The position numbers and the translations under genes are program-made. A DNA stretch of 13,945 bases from Ruminococcaceae bacterium UBA5396 (lineage in GTDB: Bacteria > Bacillota > Clostridia > Oscillospirales > Acutalibacteraceae), in NCBI GenBank assembly GCA_002410715.1, contig DHOG01000133.1, positions 1-13,945 on the forward strand, read 5' to 3'. This document shows, in pieces, positions 7,118-13,945 of the stretch. The notes beneath the pieces were generated by a model. It was not told where the DNA came from. It ran no database searches and saw only the letters and a list, made by a program, of their open reading frames with translations. Every line of letters begins with the position of its first letter. Within the stretch, counting starts at the first letter, position 1.

Positions 7118-8062
7118 TTAATAATACATTTCCGCTACAAGCATATGATGATCGGAAATATATTTGCCGTCAAACTTATCAGTTTTTATATCAAACTTTT
7201 TAACACGAAACCTGTCTTTGCTTGCAAGGATAATATCACCGAATTTCCATGCATCTTTTTCAAGCTGCTCAAAGGAGTGAAAAGTGCCGATATCGGTGGT
7301 CTCTTCTGCCGTATGCCTAACATTTTCATAGCCGTTAGAGATGAAATACTGAATGGCAGGAGATGATATCTGCAAATTCCAGTCACCGACCATAATAACG
7401 GGGAGCCCCTCTGAAAACTGTTTTACTTGCTCTGTAATCAGCTCGGTTGAAAACTTTTTTACACTTTCATTATAGGCATCTAAATGCGCGTTCAAAAAGA
7501 CGAATTCTCCGCCCGTTTCCTTATCCTTTAGCATCACCCAGTTGATACACCTCGGTGTTTGACTCACGATTCCGCCAGGTATCTGTGCTGAGAAGATGTT
7601 GGGCGTTGTAGATATCCAAAAATGCCCCTTGTCAATCAATTCGTATTTATCTTTACTGTATAAAATAATCGAATATTCCCAACCCGAGCTCCTCTGGCTT
7701 TCGTCAGCCCAATCGGCACCGCTACGGCTGTAACCGTATATATTGTACTTATCTGCAAACGCCTTGTTTATATGGGGACGCCAATCTGCTGTGACCTCTT
7801 GGAGCCCTATTACATCTGAAGGATACATTTTGATAAATTTGACGATGTTCTCAGCCCTCGGTTCAATATCCAAATAATAAATGTTGTAGCTCATAACTTT
7901 AACAAGGGACTTTTTGTCGTCAGAAACCACACTTGATACCTGCTGTTCAGACGGCTTGCTGCTTGATGCATTTTCATTCGGATTAGTACCTGTGCACGCG
8001 GCTAAAACAGATATTATAGCCAGTATAAGTATACTGCATATTGTGCGTCGGAACCCTTTCAT
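7118..8062 (-). CDS. Lipoprotein of the endonuclease/exonuclease/phosphatase (EEP) superfamily
   Basis: This is a predicted metal-dependent phosphodiesterase or phosphatase on the outer face of the membrane. The signal peptide ends in a lipobox (VLAAC, lipid-modified Cys23), followed by a Ser/Asn-rich linker to about residue 50. The EEP motifs are in order: SYN (N60), GLQEV (E89, metal ligand), NAHLDAYNES (H193, D195), GDWN (D227, N229) and SDHH (D304, H305). All key positions are present, so it should be active. The domain resembles the COG3568-type metal-dependent hydrolases (FWIS..., NxHLD). The superfamily includes nucleases, inositol-polyphosphate phosphatases and sphingomyelinases, so the substrate cannot be read from sequence. 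An AGGAGG (8071-8076) lies 8 nt before the ATG. It follows the LplC-like permease gene by 25 nt and precedes the beta-helix gene by 29 nt, which suggests a shared outside-the-cell task. Confidence 0.85.
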   Translation of the reverse strand: MKGFRRTICSILILAIISVLAACTGTNPNENASSSKPSEQQVSSVVSDDKKSLVKVMSYNIYYLDIEPRAENIVKFIKMYPSDVIGLQEVTADWRPHINKAFADKYNIYGYSRSGADWADESQRSSGWEYSIILYSKDKYELIDKGHFWISTTPNIFSAQIPGGIVSQTPRCINWVMLKDKETGGEFVFLNAHLDAYNESVKKFSTELITEQVKQFSEGLPVIMVGDWNLQISSPAIQYFISNGYENVRHTAEETTDIGTFHSFEQLEKDAWKFGDIILASKDRFRVKKFDIKTDKFDGKYISDHHMLVAEMYY

Positions 8063-8087
8063 ACGCTTCTCCTCCTGGGACGCGGTT

Positions 8088-8987
8088 TTATCCTTTAATC
8101 GCCCCTATCATAATTCCTTTTCTAAAGGACTTTTGCATTATCATATATAAAGCCAGCATGGGCACAACTGCCACCACAATCAAGGCATATCTCATTCCCT
8201 CAAATAACAGTTGATCTTCTAGACTGCTGCCTCCGGTCATTCCTTCCATACTGTTAAGCAACAATATTCGGCGTAGGAATATCTGCAAAGGCATTAAACT
8301 GTCATCTTGCAGATACATCATTGCACTGAAATAAGCGTTCCAATGACCCACTGCATAATATACAATCAAAACACCTAAAATCGATTTTGAAAGGGGTAGT
8401 ACTATACTTGTAAGTGTTCTTATTTGTGATGCTCCGTCCACATAAGCCGATTCTATGACCTCATTAGGAACAGAGTGCATGAAATAATTACGCATGATGA
8501 TAAAGTTAGTAACGCTGACAGCACCGGGCAAAATCATAACCAGAGGAGAATTAATCAATCCAAGGTTATTCAAATTTAAGAAGGCAGGAATCATTCCGCC
8601 ACCGAAAAGCATAGTAAAGGTGATTATAAACGTAAAGAATCCGTTGCCCTTCAAGTCTTTTCTGGAAAGAGGATAAGCTGCACATGTAGTCATAATAAGG
8701 TTATACAGCGTACCGAAAACTGTATAAAAAACTGTGTTTTTGTAGCCAGTAACAATATTTTTATTTGTTAAAATTTTTTCGTATAGTTTAAGTGAAAACC
8801 CTTTCGGAAATAGAACTAATTCACCGCTTATGATCTTTGCAGGATTGCTCACCGACGCACTTAGTACATAAATCAACGGATACAGCACCGCCAATGTAAA
8901 TAATCCGATAAAGAAATACACAGCCGTCAGAAAAATAATATCTGATTTCGAAAGACGTTTTCTCATCTTTTTCTCTCTTTTTACCAT
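8088..8987 (-). CDS. Carbohydrate ABC transporter permease, CUT1 family, LplC-like
   Basis: This is one of two membrane subunits of a sugar-type ABC importer. The 299 residues contain about six hydrophobic helices and the EAA loop (ESAYVDGAS, 179-187, then RTLTSIVLPLSKS) that docks onto the ATPase. The N-terminal FTLAVLYPLIYVLSASVSNP and the C-terminal QKSFRKGIMIGAIKG are typical of the LplC/YtcP group. The ATG lies inside the end of the preceding permease gene, a 7-nt overlap (ATGGTAA), with GAGGTGA just upstream, so translational coupling is likely. An alternative Met at residue 8 (8966) has a weaker ribosome site. The transported substrate is unknown; LplC-type systems usually take up oligosaccharides or sugar derivatives. 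Confidence 0.9.
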   Translation of the reverse strand: MVKREKKMRKRLSKSDIIFLTAVYFFIGLFTLAVLYPLIYVLSASVSNPAKIISGELVLFPKGFSLKLYEKILTNKNIVTGYKNTVFYTVFGTLYNLIMTTCAAYPLSRKDLKGNGFFTFIITFTMLFGGGMIPAFLNLNNLGLINSPLVMILPGAVSVTNFIIMRNYFMHSVPNEVIESAYVDGASQIRTLTSIVLPLSKSILGVLIVYYAVGHWNAYFSAMMYLQDDSLMPLQIFLRRILLLNSMEGMTGGSSLEDQLLFEGMRYALIVVAVVPMLALYMIMQKSFRKGIMIGAIKG

Positions 8988-9937
8988 AAGCTCACCTCGG
9001 AGACCTTCTTGGCGATTTTATTTACTATGACAATCATTATCAGATTAATTATCGAATTGAATAATCCCACCGCCGTAGCAAAATCAAATTGCCGTGCAGT
9101 AATACCTCGCTCGTACACATAGGTTGAAATAACCTCAGAAACATCCATGTTTATCGAGGTCTGCATAAGATATACCTTTTCAAATCCCACACTCATTATA
9201 CTTCCAAAGTTTAAAATAAGAAGCGTAATAATAACAGGTCGTATCCCCGGCAGTGTAACATGCCACACCTGCTTAAACCTGCCAGCACCGTCAATTTCAG
9301 TCGCCTCATAAAGCTGCGGGTCAATGGCTGAAATGGCAGAAATATAGATAATTGAACTCCATCCCATATTGGTCCAAATGCTTGACATTATATATAGCGG
9401 CCTGAAAAACTGCGGTAACCGGGATACATATGTATCGGCATCAAGAACCCCCAGATTGGTAAGTGCTATGTTGATTATACCCGTATCTGGCTGTAAAAAG
9501 GCAGTCATCATGCCAACTATGACAACCGTGGAAATAAAGTGCGGAGCAAAAGTAATGGTCTGTACCATCGATTTTGCTCTTGCATTTCTAAGCTCGTTGA
9601 GAGCAAGGGCAAAGATAATCGGAAAGGGAAATGTAAATATCATATGTGTAACGCTTAGAAGAAGAGTGTTTTTTAAGATAGTCATAAACTTATAACCAGT
9701 AAAAAAACGTTCAAAATGGTAAAAACCAATCCATTCACTGCCCCAAATTCCATCCTTCAGGGTAAAATCCTTGAAGGCAATTTGTATGCCCGCCATGGGT
9801 ATGTAATTAAAGATAATAAAGCTTGCAAGCACTGGTATAAGCAGTAAATAAAGCTGCCAATGTTTACGAATGCTTTTTCTCCATGCTTTTAGACATGGTA
9901 TCGCGCTTGCCAGCCTCTTTGATTTGACTTTCTGCAC
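8981..9937 (-). CDS. Carbohydrate ABC transporter permease, CUT1 family, LplB-like
   Basis: This is the partner permease of the importer, 318 residues with about six hydrophobic helices. The N-terminal stretch (LLLIPVLASFIIFNYIPMAG, then IAFKDF and GSEWIGFYHFERFF) is the hallmark of the LplB group. The EAA loop is at 211-235 (EATEIDGAGRFKQVWHVTLP). The chosen start is a GTG at 9937, with GGTGGTG (9944-9950) upstream; the ATG slightly further upstream is out of frame and no ATG occurs before the first membrane helix. It follows the binding-protein gene after an 81-nt spacer and overlaps the second permease gene by 7 nt. No ABC ATPase gene is in the operon, so a shared MsmX-like ATPase encoded elsewhere is expected. 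Confidence 0.9.
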   Translation of the reverse strand: MQKVKSKRLASAIPCLKAWRKSIRKHWQLYLLLIPVLASFIIFNYIPMAGIQIAFKDFTLKDGIWGSEWIGFYHFERFFTGYKFMTILKNTLLLSVTHMIFTFPFPIIFALALNELRNARAKSMVQTITFAPHFISTVVIVGMMTAFLQPDTGIINIALTNLGVLDADTYVSRLPQFFRPLYIMSSIWTNMGWSSIIYISAISAIDPQLYEATEIDGAGRFKQVWHVTLPGIRPVIITLLILNFGSIMSVGFEKVYLMQTSINMDVSEVISTYVYERGITARQFDFATAVGLFNSIINLIMIVIVNKIAKKVSEVSLW

Positions 9938-10018
9938 AATCTACACCACCGTTTCTCATATATAAGACGGTTTTTTCATAACAGAGTATCAGATACTCTT
10001 TCAAGAAACACCTTATTG
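9938..10018 (-). promoter_or_regulatory. Intercistronic spacer with palindromes between binding-protein and permease genes
   Basis: This 81-nt gap is the largest in the operon. It holds AGAGTATC-A-GATACTCT (9983-9999), a near-perfect palindrome that can fold with a 5-nt loop, and a 5-bp pair (9948-9952 with 9967-9971) that partly covers the GGTGG ribosome site of the LplB-like gene. Neither has a T-run on the minus strand, so they look more like mRNA-stabilising or translation-tuning structures than a terminator. This could help make more binding protein than permease. Confidence 0.35.
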
Positions 10019-11716
10019 CTATTTAAACATATCTGCATTGTATTTTCCTTCTTTAAAACCATTATCATATGCTCTTTGAAGAGCGGCATCATAGGTTTCA
10101 ATAACTTTATCTACATCCATCTGCTGAATCTTCCTAATAAACCTGCTCCATGTAGTATCGTTCAGCTGATTGAGACCCTGAATCCACTTATCACGTTCTC
10201 CTTTTACATAAGTGTCTATATCTCGTTTAATGTCGTCTATGGAGCGTTCCTCTTTCTTAGTGAAAGTGAAAGCCGGCCATGCTATGTTACGGTCACCAAT
10301 TAGACCGTATGCAGATTTAAGTGAAATACCACGATTGTCATCCGCGCTATTGAACGGAACCTGCGTCTTGGAAGGCGTATTGCCATATGCGTATAGACTT
10401 ACATACACTGCACTTCCATCATAAGAGTTTTTGCCTGAACGGAAGTTTTTCAGAACACTATCGCTAAATTCATAAGTGCCGTCTGATTGTTTTACAGCAG
10501 TCACACCAACATCTCCATAATAGAAAAATAGTGCGCCCTCATCGGAATAGAAGTAGTCGGCCCAGCGCAACGCTACTTCTGGATATTTACACGCGCTGGT
10601 GATAATAAAAGAACCAGTATGTCCCACAGAGGTGGTGCCGTACCAATCACTGTAACCCTTTGGTCCAGTCAGTGAACCGTTCAAATAGGCCATTTTATTC
10701 TGGGTTTTATCGGTAAGCGATGAAAGGTTCGTATAGGCAAACGCACCTACAGTATTATTCTCTGTAAATGCACCTAGCTTTGCTTCACTGAAACCGATAT
10801 AATCCTTGCTGAGCAGTCCGTCTTTATACAGCTTGCTCATATACTCAACCCACTCGCGGTATTGGTCACTCATCGGGAAATAGCGTGTCTTTCCTGTCTT
10901 TTCATCCATGTCGATAAAGCCGTTAAGCGTTCCGCGGTTACCCAGACCAAACATTCCTAATGTTGAATATTCCATATGGGTGCTCGATGTATAAAAGCCT
11001 AAACTGTTCGGGTACTTGCTCTTAAATGCTGAGAGCACATCATAAAATTCCTGCGACGTAGTGGGTACATTTTTACCGACAGCACCCAGCCAATCCTTAT
11101 TGAAATACATCTTGCTGTTAATAAGCGAACCAACCGAGTTCCTCACCAGACCCAGAGAGTATATACTGCCTCCCGGCATGGTTGATGATGACAATGTTTC
11201 AGGATATTTCTGTGCCAATGCCCAATAATTCGGTGCGTAGGTTTTCAGCATGTCGTTTTCCATCAGATCAAGGAAAAAGCCCTGTTCGCCGTAATTTCTC
11301 TGAACAGAGTTGGAAATTCCGCCTTTCATAATGGCATCAGGAAGTTTCCCCGACGCCAAAGAGTTTGTCAGGGTGTCATCAAATGATTCGCTGGCAACGG
11401 TCTGCCACTCTACCTTAACGTTTGTCCTCTCAGCGTATTTATTGATAAAATAGATATCGTTCTCAAAATCTTTCATATCCTGATAATACGGACCGTTTTT
11501 TATCATAATCTTTAATGTAATATCCTCGGTGTCCTTTTTAACGATGGGCAAAGCAGACTCCATATTGATATATGACGGAGCTTGCGCCTTAGGCTTGCTC
11601 GCTTTTTTAGAGCTTGTATCATCATTTCCACTGTCTTTGCCGTTGCAACCGATAACCGAAACGGCAACCACAGCAGCCAAACATAGTACTAAGAGACTTT
11701 TGAACCGGTTTTTCAA
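10019..11716 (-). CDS. Extracellular solute-binding lipoprotein of a CUT1-type sugar importer (LplA/YtcQ-like)
   Basis: This is the predicted substrate-capturing subunit, tethered to the outer face of the membrane. The signal peptide ends in a lipobox (VIGC, Cys24), followed by a charged Lys/Asp/Ser linker to about residue 50. The 565-residue length and the RWADYFYSDEGALFFYYGDV block are typical of the large LplA/YtcQ binding proteins that pair with LplB/LplC permeases. The start is a TTG at 11716 preceded by AGGAAGG (11725-11731) at 8 nt. It lies 24 nt after the phosphodiesterase gene and upstream of both permease genes, as expected for the importer. Ligand specificity cannot be read by eye. 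Confidence 0.9.
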   Translation of the reverse strand: MKNRFKSLLVLCLAAVVAVSVIGCNGKDSGNDDTSSKKASKPKAQAPSYINMESALPIVKKDTEDITLKIMIKNGPYYQDMKDFENDIYFINKYAERTNVKVEWQTVASESFDDTLTNSLASGKLPDAIMKGGISNSVQRNYGEQGFFLDLMENDMLKTYAPNYWALAQKYPETLSSSTMPGGSIYSLGLVRNSVGSLINSKMYFNKDWLGAVGKNVPTTSQEFYDVLSAFKSKYPNSLGFYTSSTHMEYSTLGMFGLGNRGTLNGFIDMDEKTGKTRYFPMSDQYREWVEYMSKLYKDGLLSKDYIGFSEAKLGAFTENNTVGAFAYTNLSSLTDKTQNKMAYLNGSLTGPKGYSDWYGTTSVGHTGSFIITSACKYPEVALRWADYFYSDEGALFFYYGDVGVTAVKQSDGTYEFSDSVLKNFRSGKNSYDGSAVYVSLYAYGNTPSKTQVPFNSADDNRGISLKSAYGLIGDRNIAWPAFTFTKKEERSIDDIKRDIDTYVKGERDKWIQGLNQLNDTTWSRFIRKIQQMDVDKVIETYDAALQRAYDNGFKEGKYNADMFK

Positions 11717-11740
11717 TTAACTCGCCTTCCTCTCTAAATT

Positions 11741-12580
11741 TTATTTATTGCAACGTCTTTCATTCAAAAAGTTTTTTAACATCATCGGCCAATCTGTCTG
11801 AATAATATCAAATCCGGCATCGACCAGCCATCCCCATCCATTTTCCATATCCCCAGCAACTGCAATGTCGTCGGTATGCCCAGCGCTCAATTGGGTCTTA
11901 TAGTTATAGATAATAGCGTTTGCCCAAAGGAAACGTCCTTTTTTCTTGTGCATTTCTATGTATTCTGATTGGAGAACAGGTGATTGTTCATTTGTAAATA
12001 CTAGCTCCGCACCGACGTAATTAATATTCATTGACTCAATTATTCCGTTGATTTTGTCCTCTTCTTTTATAAGGGATATATACATAAAATCAGGGGCCAG
12101 CTCCTCTACCATCTTAAGATGCTCTATTTTAGACGGAGTTTTAATTAAAACTTGATCCTGCATATTATGACGGCGAACTCCTTCAATAGTCTCCTTAAAA
12201 CACACTTCCCAGCAATGATCCAAATTAATAAGACATCTGTCCTTCAAACATTCAAGCGTTTCATCCAGAGTAGGAATTGGGTATTCAGTAAGATTATTGT
12301 CAAAGTTGACATAACGTACTTTCCTTATTTCATCAGCAGTCATTTGGGTCAGGTGTATATCACGGTTGAGGTGATTGATTTCCTGATTAATATGAAAAAT
12401 AAACACCTCCCCGTCAATGCTTTTTATTACATCGGTTTCAATTATATCCGCTCCTTGGAGTAATGCTGCCTCAAAAGCGGCAATAGTATTGAAAGGTATA
12501 TTGCCGCCGGCCACACCCCTGTGGGCGGCAACCAGAGTTCCTCTTGATAAATATCCAGCTAAAACATCATTATTTTTCAT
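11741..12580 (-). CDS. Glycerophosphodiester phosphodiesterase-family protein (GDPD)
   Basis: Family members hydrolyse glycerophosphodiesters to glycerol 3-phosphate and an alcohol. The 279-residue chain has no signal peptide, so it is probably cytoplasmic. The catalytic and metal-binding pattern is present: HRG at 20-22, E48 and D50 in ETD, and H63 in FIFH (the second catalytic His). Further TIM-barrel strands appear as NLDHCW and DIIQTDWP near the end. The usual HDdtLdR segment is altered to HINQEINHLNR, so substrate preference may differ from classical GlpQ/UgpQ. The AGGAG (12588-12592) overlaps the stop codon of the upstream dehydrogenase gene, giving a 10-nt gap and likely coupling. Being next to an importer and a dehydrogenase suggests that it acts on something brought in by the importer (inference). 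Confidence 0.82.
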   Translation of the reverse strand: MKNNDVLAGYLSRGTLVAAHRGVAGGNIPFNTIAAFEAALLQGADIIETDVIKSIDGEVFIFHINQEINHLNRDIHLTQMTADEIRKVRYVNFDNNLTEYPIPTLDETLECLKDRCLINLDHCWEVCFKETIEGVRRHNMQDQVLIKTPSKIEHLKMVEELAPDFMYISLIKEEDKINGIIESMNINYVGAELVFTNEQSPVLQSEYIEMHKKKGRFLWANAIIYNYKTQLSAGHTDDIAVAGDMENGWGWLVDAGFDIIQTDWPMMLKNFLNERRCNK

Positions 12581-12590
12581 CTAGTTTCTC

Positions 12591-13859
12591 CTAATCTGCC
12601 AAAATAGTCTTTTCAAACTCGGATAAATTTACAACCTCACCTGTCAAGCGCGCCTCTTCGGCTGCGAAAGCTATTATATGACTGTGTACTGATTGCTCAA
12701 ATAAATTCTCATTGGGTACAAACCCTCTTATCACACCGGCAAAGTTTTCCATAATGCCCTCATCTCCGCCATTATGTCCATAGGGAGATTTGACTATCTT
12801 TATCGTGTTCGTATTGCCTGTCCTCATTCCGGGGCCGAATTCTGTCAGTGTAACTTGGTTGTTTGCAGTAGAAACATTAATTTCTCCGGTTGTGCCCATA
12901 ATCTTCATTGTTCGCTCACATGCGTTTGAAAACGCACTTGCGGTAAAAGAAACACTTACGCCGTTTTCAAATAACAGTGATGCAACCTGATGGTCAACCA
13001 CGTCATTTTCTCCTGAAAATACACATTTGCCGTAGGGTCCCTCCATTAGCGCACGGCGGCGGCCCTCTTCACTTAAATCGGGGCCTAGGCAGCTCGCCGG
13101 CCAGTCCTTTGCGCCGGTCATATACATTTTAGGTGCGTAATAAGGGCATGTGGAGCTTTTAGGACAACCTTCCAAACAGCGAGACGGAGCACCCTCTGGA
13201 GCATTGTCCTTAGTAAAGTAGCGCAAATCTCCGAAAGATGATACGCTTTTACAACGAGAACCAATCAGCCACGATAAAATATCTAAATCATGACAACATT
13301 TTGCCAGAATCATGGGAGATGAATCTGCGGAGCTTTTCCAATTCCCGCGGACATAGCTATGGGCATAGTGCCAGTAACCTATATTTTCTGTATGTACAAT
13401 GGATACAATATCGCCTATTGCGCCGTCATCCAACAATTTTTTAATGGTTTTGAAAATGTTTGTATATCTAAGAACGTGACAAACAACAATAGTAACCCCG
13501 TGTTTTGTCGCCAGTTTTTGTAGCGAGATGCATTCCTGTGGACTGGGGGAAATAGGTTTTTCAAGCAGTACCGTATATCCCTTCAAAATAGCTGCACGCG
13601 CATGTTCATAATGCTGTTTATCCTGAGTACAAATCAAAACTGCGTCAGCTATTCGCGGAGCGGCGAACAGTTCATCTGCCGTTTTAAAAACATTCTGTGA
13701 TGGTACACCGTAGTGTGCGACGAACTCATTTCTACGATGCTCATCCGGCTCGGCAACTGCGGTAAAATGCATTCCTTGACCGTTGCGGAGTACATGCGGA
13801 GCGTAGCAATTTTGTCCGCGCTCTCCTGCACCCACTAACGCTAGAGTAATGGTTGACAT
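12591..13859 (-). CDS. Gfo/Idh/MocA-family NAD(P)-dependent oxidoreductase
   Basis: This is a predicted sugar or polyol dehydrogenase. The start is set at the ATG 13859 (MSTITL), which has AAGAGGA (13866-13872) 6 nt upstream; an in-frame TTG six codons earlier overlaps that site. It has 422 residues with an N-terminal Rossmann fold (GAGERG, 10-15), the EKP motif (100-102, catalytic Lys101) and HDLD (190-193). The Asp usually found four residues before this His is Ala186 (SPMILAKCCHD), a variant I associate with a sugar-oxidoreductase subgroup. An insert carries C218, C222, C228 and C247, a possible metal site. It is first in the operon, directly downstream of the promoter. Substrate unknown; myo-inositol- or glucoside-type polyols are typical of the wider family. 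Confidence 0.87.
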   Translation of the reverse strand: MSTITLALVGAGERGQNCYAPHVLRNGQGMHFTAVAEPDEHRRNEFVAHYGVPSQNVFKTADELFAAPRIADAVLICTQDKQHYEHARAAILKGYTVLLEKPISPSPQECISLQKLATKHGVTIVVCHVLRYTNIFKTIKKLLDDGAIGDIVSIVHTENIGYWHYAHSYVRGNWKSSADSSPMILAKCCHDLDILSWLIGSRCKSVSSFGDLRYFTKDNAPEGAPSRCLEGCPKSSTCPYYAPKMYMTGAKDWPASCLGPDLSEEGRRRALMEGPYGKCVFSGENDVVDHQVASLLFENGVSVSFTASAFSNACERTMKIMGTTGEINVSTANNQVTLTEFGPGMRTGNTNTIKIVKSPYGHNGGDEGIMENFAGVIRGFVPNENLFEQSVHSHIIAFAAEEARLTGEVVNLSEFEKTILAD

Positions 13860-13890
13860 AAAAATTCCTCTTTTCAAGCTAAGTTTTATA

Positions 13891-13934
13891 TATAATTGTA
13901 TAAATTATAAGCCGATTTCTCTATGATTTGTGAA
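13891..13934 (-). promoter_or_regulatory. Candidate sigma-A promoter and operator for the seven-gene operon
   Basis: On the minus strand a perfect TATAAT (13904-13909) lies about 45 nt before the oxidoreductase start, with TTCACA (13929-13934) upstream at a rather long 19-nt spacing. The -10 box is one arm of a 7-5-7 inverted repeat, TATAATT (13891-13897 on the + strand) with AATTATA (13903-13909), which could be an operator. The region is AT-rich, so such repeats arise easily by chance. Nothing before 13945 is visible, so other promoters upstream cannot be excluded. Confidence 0.45.
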
Positions 13935-13945
13935 GGTAATATTTA

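Noticed and set aside
1762..7203. Many open frames on the + strand opposite the giant gene, some over 100 codons.
   Set aside because: They mirror the repeated coils of the minus-strand gene, show low-complexity Pro/Ser/Thr/Leu-rich translations and overlap each other; repetition and codon bias explain them.
9948..9977. Hairpin followed by six T's on the + strand as a terminator.
   Set aside because: The stem is only 5 bp with a 14-nt loop, and no + strand gene lies upstream of it.

Overview
The window looks like a chromosomal segment of a low-to-moderate GC Gram-positive bacterium, most likely a gut-type Clostridia (Oscillospiraceae/Lachnospiraceae-like). The grounds are strong AGGAGG-type ribosome binding sites, TTG and GTG starts, a TPP-riboswitch-controlled ThiT (an ECF-type S component typical of Firmicutes), lipoproteins with lipobox cysteines, and an LplABC-type carbohydrate importer encoded without its own ATPase. 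No phage, IS, tRNA, rRNA or CRISPR sequence was seen.

Left part (1-1183, + strand): the window opens inside the 3' end of a TPP (THI-box) riboswitch. An intrinsic terminator follows, then thiT, which carries an extra four-helix C-terminal membrane domain beyond the usual ThiT length. A non-coding convergent region (1184-1658) holds several perfect hairpins. One is a terminator for thiT, two can terminate the opposite strand, and one pair looks like a degenerate dispersed repeat.

Right part (1659-13945, - strand): seven genes are packed head to tail with gaps of -7 to about 81 nt and form one apparent operon of about 12.3 kb. In transcription order these are a Gfo/Idh/MocA oxidoreductase, a glycerophosphodiester phosphodiesterase-family protein, a solute-binding lipoprotein, two CUT1 permeases (LplB-like, then LplC-like), an endonuclease/exonuclease/phosphatase (EEP)-fold lipoprotein, and a 1,809-residue secreted protein made almost wholly of right-handed beta-helix coils. 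A sigma-A-like promoter lies just upstream of the oxidoreductase gene, and terminator hairpins lie just past the giant gene.

Working hypothesis (inference): the outside-facing EEP hydrolase and beta-helix protein process or bind a substrate at the cell surface, the importer takes up a released sugar, polyol or phosphodiester, and the cytoplasmic phosphodiesterase and dehydrogenase break it down. The most unusual object is the giant beta-helix gene, whose DNA shows three nested levels of repetition (about 21-22 residue coils, 130-residue units, and a 280-residue tandem duplication).
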